NCBI GenBank assembly: GCA_016192995.1
Contig: JACPTB010000007.1
Coordinates: 1 to 64,000, forward strand
Direction: 5' to 3'
DNA: 64,000 nt
Source: Candidatus Woesearchaeota archaeon
GTDB lineage: Archaea; Nanobdellota; Nanobdellia; Woesearchaeales; DSVV01
Shown here: one piece after another, positions 1-6,939 of the stretch
Numbering within the stretch: position 1 is the first letter of the stretch
Layout of the letters: each line of letters starts with the position of its first letter
Notes under the pieces: model-generated
Seen by the model: the letters and a program-made list of their open reading frames with translations, nothing else
Databases searched by the model: none
What the model was told of the DNA's origin: nothing
Translations under genes and position numbers: made by a program

Positions 1-93
1 CTGAGAAATCTGTTTCTCATAACAAACTTTTTTAACTAGGCGTTGTACTTGTTCTACTGTATACTGGATTGTTGAATTATTGTGTTTCATCAT
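1..93 (-). CDS. Start of an unidentified gene running off the left edge
   Basis: An open frame on the minus strand begins with two consecutive ATG codons at 93 and 90 and stays open to the window edge, giving 31 residues (M-M-K-H-N-N-S-T-I-Q-Y-T-V...). The sequence is polar and lysine-rich with no recognisable motif. In-frame ATGs also occur upstream at 105 and 117, so the start is uncertain. It would be divergent from the ZIP transporter gene. Too little is visible to name a function. Confidence 0.35.
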   Translation of the reverse strand, partial: MMKHNNSTIQYTVEQVQRLVKKVCYEKQISQ

Positions 94-185
94 ACAATTT
101 TTCATGCCAGTATACATATTTATGACTTTCGGGACAACGCCAAACTATCACAACTATTATATACCTCCTTTCCTAGAAAACAACC

Positions 186-982
186 ATGAACGAAGCATTC
201 CTCACATTTCTCAGCAATTATCCTATTTGGATCATTGGCACAGTCTTCAGTTTATTAGCAGGACTTGCTACAGGTTTAGGTGGAATCCCAATTTTATTTA
301 CAAAAAAAATTTCAATCAAACTTCAAGACGTCTGCATGGGTTTTGGCGCAGGAGTCATGCTTGCAGCTACAAGTTTTTCACTTATTATCCCTGGTTTAGA
401 AGCTGCAGGCAATGGTGTTAAAGCTGCAATAGTGATGGTTGTAGGAATATTATTAGGTGGATGGTTTTTACAGTTTACTTCTAGAAATATTCCACACGAA
501 CATTTCTTTATTAAACACGGCATTGATTTTACAAGAAAGAAAATAGCAATGTTGTGGATGTTTATTTTTGCTATAACAATCCATAATTTTCCTGAAGGCA
601 TGGCTGTAGGTGTCGGCTTTGGAAGCGGAGATCTATTAAATGGTATTTCTTTAGCAATTGGCATTGGACTTCAGAACATTCCAGAAGGATTGGTGGTTGC
701 TTTGGCTTTAATCGCTCATCGTTATAGTGTTAAAAAAGCATTTTGGATAGCATTACTAACTGGATTAGTAGAACCAATTGGCGGATTGCTTGGCGCAGGA
801 GCAGTCTCAATATTCAGGCCACTATTACCTTGGGGTTTAGGTTTTGCTGCTGGCGCAATGCTCTTGTTATCAGTGCGGAAATTATCCCTGAATCACATAG
901 AAAAGGGTTTGTAGCTGAGCCAACGATTGGACTAATGATTGGGTTTGTGTTGATGCTATTTCTAGATGTGGCATTAGGGTAA
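186..982 (+). CDS. ZIP-family metal transporter, interrupted by a one-base frameshift
   Basis: Membrane transporter of the ZIP (ZupT-like) family, expected to import zinc or other divalent metals. The ATG at 186 opens a frame of hydrophobic segments with both ZIP metal-site signatures, HNFPEG (residues 133-138) and QNIPEG (163-168). That frame ends early at 914. The expected C-terminus (VISAEIIPESH..., GLMIGFVLMLFLDVALG) continues in another frame to 982. Restoring one T in the run near 861-868 would read GAML-F-VISAEIIPESH, the usual family sequence. The break is therefore a single-base deletion, either real or a sequencing error. The family call is secure; the metal is not known. Confidence 0.85.
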
Positions 983-1048
983 TAATAGAATAAGATATAG
1001 GAAATACATACTATTCAAATATAATATTAAATAGTAAATTAAAAGAAA

Positions 1049-1834
1049 TTGAACAAAAGATACAATCCCCAGAAAAACGTGATGGAAGTCAGAACGATGA
1101 ATAAAAATAATGTTTCTTCAACTACAAAAATAGGAATTTTATTTTCAGGAGGTAAAGATTCAACTTTTACAGTCTATTACTACACGATCCAAGGATGGGA
1201 TGTGAAATGCTTAATTACTTTAAAATCCAAAAATAAAGCATCGTATATGTTTCATACTCCTAATATTGACATTACAAAACTACAAGCTCAAGCAATGGAA
1301 CTTCCCTTAATTGAGCAAACAACAAAAGGTGAAAAAGAAACAGAATTGCAGGATTTGAAAAAGGCATTTGAAAAAGCAAAAAAACAATATAAGATTGAAG
1401 GTATTGCTGTAGGCGCAGTAGCTTCAGACTATCAAGCTGAACGCGTTAATAGAATCTGCGAGGAATTGCAACTCAAGTGTTTTGCTCCTTTATGGCATAA
1501 AAATCAAGAACTTTTATTGAAAGACATGATTGACAATGGATTTTGTATTATTATCCAAAGCATTGCAGCGTATGGATTAACAAAACAATGGTTAGGAAGG
1601 CAAATAACAAAAGATGCTTTGAATGAATTAATGACATTGCATACTAAGTTTGGTTTGCACCCAGCAGGTGAAGGTGGAGAATACGAATCATTAGTTCTTG
1701 ATGCTCCAATCTTTAAGAAAAAATTAGTAATAAAAAAAGCAACACCAATAATAGAAGATGAAAATACAGGAATTTTGCTTATTGAAAAAATAGCACTCAA
1801 GAAAAAACAAACATTATTTAAACAACATAAATAA
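1049..1834 (+). CDS. dph6: Diphthine--ammonia ligase (Dph6-type ATP-binding protein)
   Basis: ATP-dependent amidation of diphthine to diphthamide on elongation factor 2, the last step of diphthamide synthesis, cytosolic. The protein has the PP-loop SGGKDS at residues 33-38 from this start. It also has the family features IAVGAVASDYQAERV, a central catalytic-domain stretch, and the conserved GEGGEYESLVLDAP near the C-terminus. The length (261 aa) is normal for the archaeal family. A TATA-like stretch lies at about 1018-1034, which favours the ATG at 1049, but in-frame ATGs at 1082 and 1097 give a more typical N-terminus. The gene is followed after 28 nt by a tiny lysine-rich gene. Confidence 0.88.
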   Translation: MNKRYNPQKNVMEVRTMNKNNVSSTTKIGILFSGGKDSTFTVYYYTIQGWDVKCLITLKSKNKASYMFHTPNIDITKLQAQAMELPLIEQTTKGEKETELQDLKKAFEKAKKQYKIEGIAVGAVASDYQAERVNRICEELQLKCFAPLWHKNQELLLKDMIDNGFCIIIQSIAAYGLTKQWLGRQITKDALNELMTLHTKFGLHPAGEGGEYESLVLDAPIFKKKLVIKKATPIIEDENTGILLIEKIALKKKQTLFKQHK

Positions 1835-1862
1835 TAAAAATCATAAAGAGGAGGTAATGAAT

Positions 1863-1934
1863 ATGCCGGCAAAAAAATCAAAAGCTAAAAAAACAACAAA
1901 ATCAAAAAAGAAAAATGTTTGCAAAATGTGTTAA
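1863..1934 (+). CDS. Tiny lysine-rich protein (23 aa) ending in C-K-M-C
   Basis: A 23-codon gene with a very strong Shine-Dalgarno sequence (GAGGAGGT at 1849-1856) placed 6 nt before its ATG, unusual in this largely leaderless genome. The product begins MPAKKSKAKK, has about eleven lysines, and ends with a C-x-x-C pair (CKMC). It is followed by a T-rich stretch. The basic body suggests nucleic-acid contact and the cysteine pair metal or redox binding; both are inferences. No family is recognised. Confidence 0.5.
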   Translation: MPAKKSKAKKTTKSKKKNVCKMC

Positions 1935-1953
1935 ATATATTTTTATTTATTTT
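1935..1953 (+). terminator. T-rich termination region between convergent genes
   Basis: Runs of T separated by single A residues lie between the stop of the 23-aa gene and the stop of the convergent receiver-domain gene. Oligo-T stretches act as archaeal terminators. Assignment is by position and composition only. Confidence 0.4.
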
Positions 1954-2355
1954 TTATTTTAAATACTTCTGTACTACTTCTAGTAATTCTTGTTGGTATT
2001 TCATAGCTTTAACAAAACTATCATTGAGCGGATCAGCCTTCGGCTTGCATTCTGTAAAAAGTGATTCTAATCCTTTAGGTATTTCACTGCCACCAATATA
2101 AATCATCGTACCATTAAACCGATATTTTGCTCTAATATCACGCGCTAGCTGCCACGTATACTCACTGCCTAATTTACCATCAAGAAAAACTGCGTTTACA
2201 TCAGATAGTCTTTCATCTAAAATAGTTTGAGCAGATGCTACTGTTGTTGCATAACGCCATTCATATCGCCTAAAAGCTGGTTCAAGAGTTCTTTGAATAG
2301 TTTTGATAAATCCGTCACTATCTTCAACGACTAATACTAAAGGTAAACTGACCAT
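1954..2355 (-). CDS. Stand-alone response-regulator receiver domain
   Basis: A single CheY-like receiver domain (133 aa) with no output domain. Acidic residues after beta-1 (E11, D12, in VVEDSDG), a phospho-acceptor aspartate (D59, in AVFLDG), a switch Ser (S90, in YIGGS) and a C-terminal Lys (K104 or K106) match the fold. Such proteins relay phosphate from a histidine kinase by protein contact. No kinase gene is visible in this window. The start ATG follows a plausible promoter region. Family assignment is good; the partner is unknown. Confidence 0.75.
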   Translation of the reverse strand: MVSLPLVLVVEDSDGFIKTIQRTLEPAFRRYEWRYATTVASAQTILDERLSDVNAVFLDGKLGSEYTWQLARDIRAKYRFNGTMIYIGGSEIPKGLESLFTECKPKADPLNDSFVKAMKYQQELLEVVQKYLK

Positions 2356-2413
2356 GTGGGTAATATTAAATTATTTTTTAGGTAAATAAGTTGCAACTAC
2401 TTCTGTAAGTTCA

Positions 2414-3646
2414 TCACTTCCTATTCGTTTCTACAAATTCTCTATCTCGCAAAACCGCTTTTCCATCAACTAGAACATCAGTAATATCATATCCTGATGC
2501 TGCATAAACAAGGTGAGAAAGAACATTTTCTTTATAAATTGGGTGTAAATGAAGTCCTATCTCTAGCATAATAATATCTGCTTTTTTGCCAACCTCAATA
2601 CTACCAATTTCCTTATCTAAACTAAGTGCCTTGGCGCCATTAATAGTAGCCATATCAATAATTTGCTGGTTGGTAATACAGCTTGGTTGCCAGCGATGGT
2701 ATTTATGCAATAAACCTGTAACTTTCATTTCTTCAAACAGATTCATATTATTATTAGATGCAACACTGTCAGTGCCTAAGCCAACAACAACGTTGTTTTC
2801 AAACATTTCCATCAAAGGCATGGTTCCTCCTGAAGCTAATTTCATATTTGAAATTGGGCAATGGCTTACTTTACTTCTGCATTTTCCAATAACACGAACT
2901 TCATTTTTAGTCAGCCAAATAGCATGCACTAACAAGGTGTTCTCATCTAAAAAATCAAAACTTTCCAAATAATCAACTGGTAATCGTTGATATTTATCTT
3001 GAACTTCAAACCGTTCTTTTCTTGTTTCTGCAATGTGAATAGGTGTGAGTAAATTATGTTTTCTTGCAAATTGTTTTGCTTCAATCATCATTTTTTGATT
3101 GCATGCATATATAGAATGAATTCCCAAACCCATAGTAATAAGAGGACTATGTTTTTTTAGAATTAATCTCTTTGCAGTTTCAAATTGTTGATCAATAGTT
3201 CCTAAGAAGTCATAAAGCACAGGACACAACACTGACCTTATTGGATATTTTTTAACACCTGCTAAAACTGGTTCTATAGGGTGATACATTTCGCAAAATG
3301 TTGTTGTTCCAAAACGCAGCATTTCTTTGCAAGCAGATTCAGCGTTTTGTTGAATCTGCTTTGCTGTGAACTTTTTTTCAGCTGAAATAACTTTATCCAA
3401 CCAAGCAGGCAGTTCTTCATCATCGCAGATGCCACGCAATGAATGCATTCCTATATGAGTGTGAGTGTTAACTAAGCCAGGCATAACCATTTTATTTTTA
3501 CCAGAGATAACGACATCATTTTTTTTAGAATTAAGATTTTTACCAATCTTGATAATAGTAGTTCCTTGAATAAGAATATCAATATTTTCAAGAATCTCAC
3601 GATCATTATTTTGTGTCACCACATAGCTGCAATTTTTGATAAGCAT
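2414..3646 (-). CDS. mtaD: Amidohydrolase, likely 5'-methylthioadenosine/S-adenosylhomocysteine deaminase
   Basis: Metal-dependent deaminase of the cytosine deaminase-like amidohydrolase superfamily; the close relatives deaminate methylthioadenosine and S-adenosylhomocysteine. Visible metal-site residues are the NTHTH motif (H62, H64), the later His in IHIAET and LVHAIW, and the Asp in GLGTDSVASNN. The PGLVNTHTHxGMxxLRG signature and the 410-aa length fit the MTA/SAH deaminases. It could instead be a related deaminase such as an 8-oxoguanine-type enzyme. An SAH hydrolase gene lies at 58.7 kb, so two SAH-consuming routes may coexist. Confidence 0.8.
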   Translation of the reverse strand: MLIKNCSYVVTQNNDREILENIDILIQGTTIIKIGKNLNSKKNDVVISGKNKMVMPGLVNTHTHIGMHSLRGICDDEELPAWLDKVISAEKKFTAKQIQQNAESACKEMLRFGTTTFCEMYHPIEPVLAGVKKYPIRSVLCPVLYDFLGTIDQQFETAKRLILKKHSPLITMGLGIHSIYACNQKMMIEAKQFARKHNLLTPIHIAETRKERFEVQDKYQRLPVDYLESFDFLDENTLLVHAIWLTKNEVRVIGKCRSKVSHCPISNMKLASGGTMPLMEMFENNVVVGLGTDSVASNNNMNLFEEMKVTGLLHKYHRWQPSCITNQQIIDMATINGAKALSLDKEIGSIEVGKKADIIMLEIGLHLHPIYKENVLSHLVYAASGYDITDVLVDGKAVLRDREFVETNRK

Positions 3647-3740
3647 ACCAATAAAAACTGAAGTTAATTTATAAACAATTCGATTTCCACTTGTCTATTA
3701 ACCCAAAACTATATAAGAAAGAGTATTCTTTCTTATAATT

Positions 3741-4343
3741 ATGAAAATATTAGCAACGGGAGATTTTCACGGAGATGCAAGTTTAGCGCAGCGGCTTGCA
3801 CAAAAAGCAGAAAAAGAGAATGTTGACTTAGTTATTATCACGGGCGATATTACGCATATGGATAAAAGTTTTGATGGGTGCATTGGTCCTTTTAAAAAAG
3901 CAAAGAAAAAGGTTCTTTTTGTCCCTGGCAATCATGATAGTTTTGCAACTGCTGATTTTATCACTGAGTTTTATGGTGTTAAAAACATCCATGGGTATTC
4001 AGTCAAATACGAAGATGTGGGCATTTTTGGCTGCGGTTTTGCAAATGTAGGTTTAAACCAATTAAAAGAAGATGAATTCCAGAAAATTCTAAAAGATGCT
4101 TTTCAGGGTGTTAAAGAAACACCTAAAAAAATTATGGTTACGCATGTCCATCCTTCAGGTACCAAGATGGAGAAATTCTCGCATTTTGTTCCTGGCAGTT
4201 CTGGCGTGAGAAAAGCAGTTGAAGAATTAAAACCAGACATTTTATTCTGCAGCCATGTCCATGAAGCTCAGGGCATTGAAGAAAAGATTGGCAAAACAAA
4301 AGTAATCAATGTTGGGAGAGAAGGAACGATCATTGATATTTGA
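3741..4343 (+). CDS. Calcineurin-like metallophosphoesterase
   Basis: Small cytosolic phosphoesterase (200 aa) with all metal-ligand blocks of the calcineurin-like fold in order. These are GDFHGD (residues 7-12), GDITHMD, GNHD, THVHPSG and CSHVHEAQG. The substrate cannot be told from sequence; archaeal relatives include cyclic-nucleotide and general phosphodiesterases. It ends 52 nt upstream of the antitoxin-like gene, which has its own TATA box, so it is probably transcribed alone. Confidence 0.85.
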   Translation: MKILATGDFHGDASLAQRLAQKAEKENVDLVIITGDITHMDKSFDGCIGPFKKAKKKVLFVPGNHDSFATADFITEFYGVKNIHGYSVKYEDVGIFGCGFANVGLNQLKEDEFQKILKDAFQGVKETPKKIMVTHVHPSGTKMEKFSHFVPGSSGVRKAVEELKPDILFCSHVHEAQGIEEKIGKTKVINVGREGTIIDI

Positions 4344-4367
4344 TAAAAACATTTATAAATAAGCTTG

Positions 4368-4394
4368 ACTTAGTAATACTTAGGTGAACTAAGT
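4368..4394 (+). promoter_or_regulatory. Inverted repeat abutting the antitoxin start codon
   Basis: ACTTAGT (4368-4374) is repeated inverted as ACTAAGT (4388-4394), directly before the ATG at 4395. A second partial copy, ACTTAG, lies at 4378-4383. A TATA box (TTTATAAAT) lies just upstream at about 4352-4360. The placement over the expected transcription start fits autorepression by the ribbon-helix-helix-like antitoxin. That role is inferred. Confidence 0.55.
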
Positions 4395-4634
4395 ATGGTA
4401 CAAGCATTAATTGAAATAGACGATAACACCAACAGGGTATTAAATATGGTTAAAGCAAAGCATGGACTAAAAGACAAAGCTCAAGCTATAAAATATGTAG
4501 TAAGTGAATACGTTGAAATAGAAAATGAACCAGAATTAAGGCCTGAATTTATTAAAAAAATGGAAGAAATAAAGAAGCAAAAGAGTATAAAAGTTGATGA
4601 TTTTGCTAGACGTTATGGTTTGAAAAATAGTTAA
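4395..4634 (+). CDS. Antitoxin-like DNA-binding protein (DUF2683-type)
   Basis: A 79-aa protein beginning with a short beta strand (ALIEIDDNTNRVL) followed by helices (KDKAQAIKYVVSEYV), the layout of ribbon-helix-helix antitoxins. An acidic linker and a lysine-rich C-terminal helix follow. It precedes a RelE/ParE-type toxin gene by 10 nt, the usual antitoxin-toxin order. It is expected to bind and neutralise the toxin and to repress the shared promoter, where an inverted repeat abuts the start codon. Confidence 0.7.
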   Translation: MVQALIEIDDNTNRVLNMVKAKHGLKDKAQAIKYVVSEYVEIENEPELRPEFIKKMEEIKKQKSIKVDDFARRYGLKNS

Positions 4635-4644
4635 GAGGTAAATA

Positions 4645-4926
4645 ATGTATCATTTAGAAGTAAAACCAGAAGCAGATAAAATATTCTCGAAACTTGCAAG
4701 GAAGAGTCGAAAACAACTTGAAATAATTCATAAGAAAATCCTTGAAATCAGAGAACGACCATTTGGATATAAATTTTTAAGGGCACCATTACAGATGTTT
4801 AATCGAGTGCATATTGATAGTAGTTTTGTTATGATCTTCAAAGTTGATCATATAAAGAGGATAGTAAATATTTATTACTATGACCATCATGATGAAATAT
4901 ACAAATGGCGACCTAAAATAGACTAA
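4645..4926 (+). CDS. RelE/ParE-family toxin
   Basis: A 93-aa basic protein with the RelE/ParE layout. It has a beta strand MYHLEVKPEA, two helices rich in Lys/Arg (KIFSKLARKSRKQLEIIHKKI), the P-F-G-Y-K-F-L-R turn, and C-terminal strands ending RIVNIYYYDHHDEIYKW. RelE members cut mRNA on the ribosome and ParE members poison gyrase; sequence alone does not separate them here. An upstream SD-like AAGAGGT lies before the ATG. Confidence 0.8.
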   Translation: MYHLEVKPEADKIFSKLARKSRKQLEIIHKKILEIRERPFGYKFLRAPLQMFNRVHIDSSFVMIFKVDHIKRIVNIYYYDHHDEIYKWRPKID

Positions 4927-4944
4927 TTTGTAAACAATGTAAGA

Positions 4945-5250
4945 TCATCCACCATAGGTATCTAAATCATCAAAAGTAAATTCCTCTTTTTTTGGCTCTT
5001 GTTTTTTATCAGAGCTTGATGAACTGCTTGAAGAAGATTCTGAACCAGAAGATGAAGAGTTTTGCGAACTAGCATTTCCAAATACATTAAACAGATTAGG
5101 GCTTGGCAAATCAATATCGCCTTGTTTATTCTCAGTATTTAATGATACTTGCTCGCCATAACCTTGATCTGCAAGTACCGTATTAAGAAAATTGACCATT
5201 TTTCTGATTTCTTCTGGAGAATCATGTTTAGTGTCAATGGTTATACGCAT
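4945..5250 (-). CDS. Conserved-looking small protein with poly-Ser linker
   Basis: A 101-aa protein of unknown function. It has a compact N-terminal part (MRITIDTKHDSPEEIRKMVNF..., predicted strand and helix), then a long Ser-rich low-complexity linker (residues about 60-80). The tail is charged (KKQEPKKEEFTFDDLDTYGG). The ordered N-terminus with an acidic, aromatic C-terminal tail suggests an interaction peptide. No named family is claimed. It is convergent with the toxin gene, 18 nt apart. Confidence 0.6.
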   Translation of the reverse strand: MRITIDTKHDSPEEIRKMVNFLNTVLADQGYGEQVSLNTENKQGDIDLPSPNLFNVFGNASSQNSSSSGSESSSSSSSSSDKKQEPKKEEFTFDDLDTYGG

Positions 5251-5322
5251 ACCTACTCATGAGTATGCTAGTATATAAATTTTTATATGATACACAAATT
5301 TCAAACATGTTTAGCTCATTTG

Positions 5323-5658
5323 TTAAGGTGAGGGTAATTTTCTTGGAGCTACTACTTCCACAGGAACAACAGATTCTGGCAAATGAGGAATGTAATAAGG
5401 TCCAGAAACATAATAAGGTATTCCTAATCTTTGAACAGCAGCATAAAAATCTCCTTTAAAATCTTTAGATCCAAATACGCCTCCCAATAATATTGAAACG
5501 GGCAAACCACGGTATGTGTCACCTGGTTCTAATACAGCATATCCCCTCTCTGCAAGGTGATCTAACAATCTAGTTCCAGCATGAGGCTCAGTGCGCAATG
5601 GTTGATCTAAGATTCGATCTAAATCCAAATGAAATTCTTGAAATACAATTGATGCCAT
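5323..5658 (-). CDS. Hypothetical protein, 111 aa
   Basis: An unrecognised cytosolic protein with a proline-rich C-terminal end. It has no signal peptide or membrane segment. Predicted features are an amphipathic N-terminal helix and a central region with many glycines (GGVFGSKDFKGD). The ATG at 5658 is followed by normal coding composition. It precedes the TatD gene on the other side by 47 nt, both on the minus strand, but no operon link is evident. Confidence 0.55.
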   Translation of the reverse strand: MASIVFQEFHLDLDRILDQPLRTEPHAGTRLLDHLAERGYAVLEPGDTYRGLPVSILLGGVFGSKDFKGDFYAAVQRLGIPYYVSGPYYIPHLPESVVPVEVVAPRKLPSP

Positions 5659-5705
5659 TTTGTAGAAGAGATGTTATATTGTTTATAAAATTTGTTGCAA
5701 ATAAC

Positions 5706-6485
5706 TTATCCAAACAACTTCTGATAATTGCTGTAAATAACATTCGCTACTTCTTTTGGATCCATCTTTTTAATTTCAGCAATTTTGTTAATGGTATGCA
5801 TAACATTGCATGATTCATTTCTATCATCACGATTCATGCCTAAATAGGGCGCATCTGTTTCAGTTAATAGTTTTGACAAAGGAGCTTCTTTCACCCATTG
5901 CTGAAACTGACCACTTCTCACAATATTGACAGGAATAGAAAAATAAAATCCATGCTTTAAGCCTTCTAACAATAATTTTTTACTCCCAGAAAAACAATGC
6001 ATTAATACCTTTGCTTTGCTTTTACTAAGCATTTCAATAACTTCAGCCTCTGCTTTTCGAGAATGCACAATTAAGGGCTTATTAATGCTGATGCTAAGAT
6101 CAATAACTTGCTGAAAATGCTCTCGTTGTGTTTCACGATCTTCTGCCATGGCAAAATCCATGCCAACTTCGCCGATAGCCACAATATCGTTTTTATGTTT
6201 TTTAATTTCAGCTAAACAATCTCCAACAGTAAATGGTTTTTGCAGCCAAGGAGCTTCGCCAGTTTCTGCTTCTTTTTGCAGAGCATCAATAGGATACATT
6301 CCTAAAGCAGCTTTGACAATATCATACTTTTTTGCAAGCTCAAGAACACGTTTATTAGAATCAGGATTAACACCATTAGTAATAATAGCTTTAACACCAA
6401 TTTTTTTAGCGCGGTCTATAACTTCATCTAAATCTTTCTCAAAAAACGGATGATCTAAATGTGCATGTACATCAACTAATAACAT
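5706..6485 (-). CDS. tatD: TatD-family metal-dependent hydrolase/deoxyribonuclease
   Basis: A TIM-barrel nuclease-like hydrolase (259 aa). Its metal ligands appear in order: HAH (H7, H9), the Glu in AIGEVGMDF, the His in VHSRKAEAEV, the His in LMHCFSGS, and the Asp in TETDAPYLG. TatD proteins have 3'-5' exonuclease activity on DNA and RNA and roles in repair or quality control. Length is typical. The gene lies upstream of tRNA-His on the opposite strand. Confidence 0.88.
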   Translation of the reverse strand: MLLVDVHAHLDHPFFEKDLDEVIDRAKKIGVKAIITNGVNPDSNKRVLELAKKYDIVKAALGMYPIDALQKEAETGEAPWLQKPFTVGDCLAEIKKHKNDIVAIGEVGMDFAMAEDRETQREHFQQVIDLSISINKPLIVHSRKAEAEVIEMLSKSKAKVLMHCFSGSKKLLLEGLKHGFYFSIPVNIVRSGQFQQWVKEAPLSKLLTETDAPYLGMNRDDRNESCNVMHTINKIAEIKKMDPKEVANVIYSNYQKLFG

Positions 6486-6558
6486 GATAAGGCTAGAATG
6501 GTGGTAATATTTATAGTTAACTTTAAAAGTACTAGAACTTTCTTCATAAACTAAGATG

Positions 6559-6630
6559 GCGGTAGTGGTCTAACGGCTATGATCGGGGACTGTGGATCCC
6601 TGGGCGGGAGTTCGACTCTCCCCTATCGCT
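6559..6630 (+). tRNA. tRNA-His (anticodon GTG)
   Basis: A full cloverleaf can be folded. Acceptor pairs are GCGGTAG with CTATCGC, the anticodon stem is GGGGA with TCCCT around GTG (6592-6594), and the T arm is GGGAG-TTCGACT-CTCCC. The D arm has one U-U mismatch. A G precedes position 1 (6558), the extra G-1 typical of tRNA-His. The base at 73 reads T rather than the usual archaeal C73. CCA is not encoded. No intron is seen. Confidence 0.93.
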
Positions 6631-6702
6631 CCTTTATTCTTTTATCGAAGAAATTTGGGATACCTGAAAATATACTTCAATTTAGAACTATGGGAGATCA
6701 AA

Positions 6703-6879
6703 ATGGTTTTAAACCAGCTAAGAAATTTTGAATTTTCTACTCAGGTAGAGGAAAAAGTAATTACTATTCAGCTTAAATTTACTTGTACCATAAGAAATAG
6801 AACTGTAGAAATAGGACATAACTTTGTTAGAGAAGCCAGTAATCCAATGATTAAAGATTCTCAGGTAGTTTGCACATAA
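6703..6879 (+). CDS. Hypothetical small protein, 58 aa
   Basis: A short frame starting at the ATG at 6703, preceded by a GGGAGATC Shine-Dalgarno-like sequence 5 nt upstream. The frame is also open upstream into the tRNA, but the SD supports this start. The product alternates hydrophobic and polar residues (KVITIQLKFTCTIRNRTVEIGHNF), suggesting two or three beta strands. No family is recognised. It may be a real small gene between tRNA-His and the kinase. Confidence 0.4.
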   Translation: MVLNQLRNFEFSTQVEEKVITIQLKFTCTIRNRTVEIGHNFVREASNPMIKDSQVVCT

Positions 6880-6939
6880 CAAAGAAATTTTACTACTTCA
6901 AAGTGAATATTTATAAAGTAAAGTCAATTTCTTAATATC

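Noticed and set aside
80-421. Open frame of 113 codons at the left end
   Set aside because: It lies in another frame over the ZIP transporter N-terminus; the composition is low-complexity and aromatic, with no motif. The ZIP frame is clearly the coding one.
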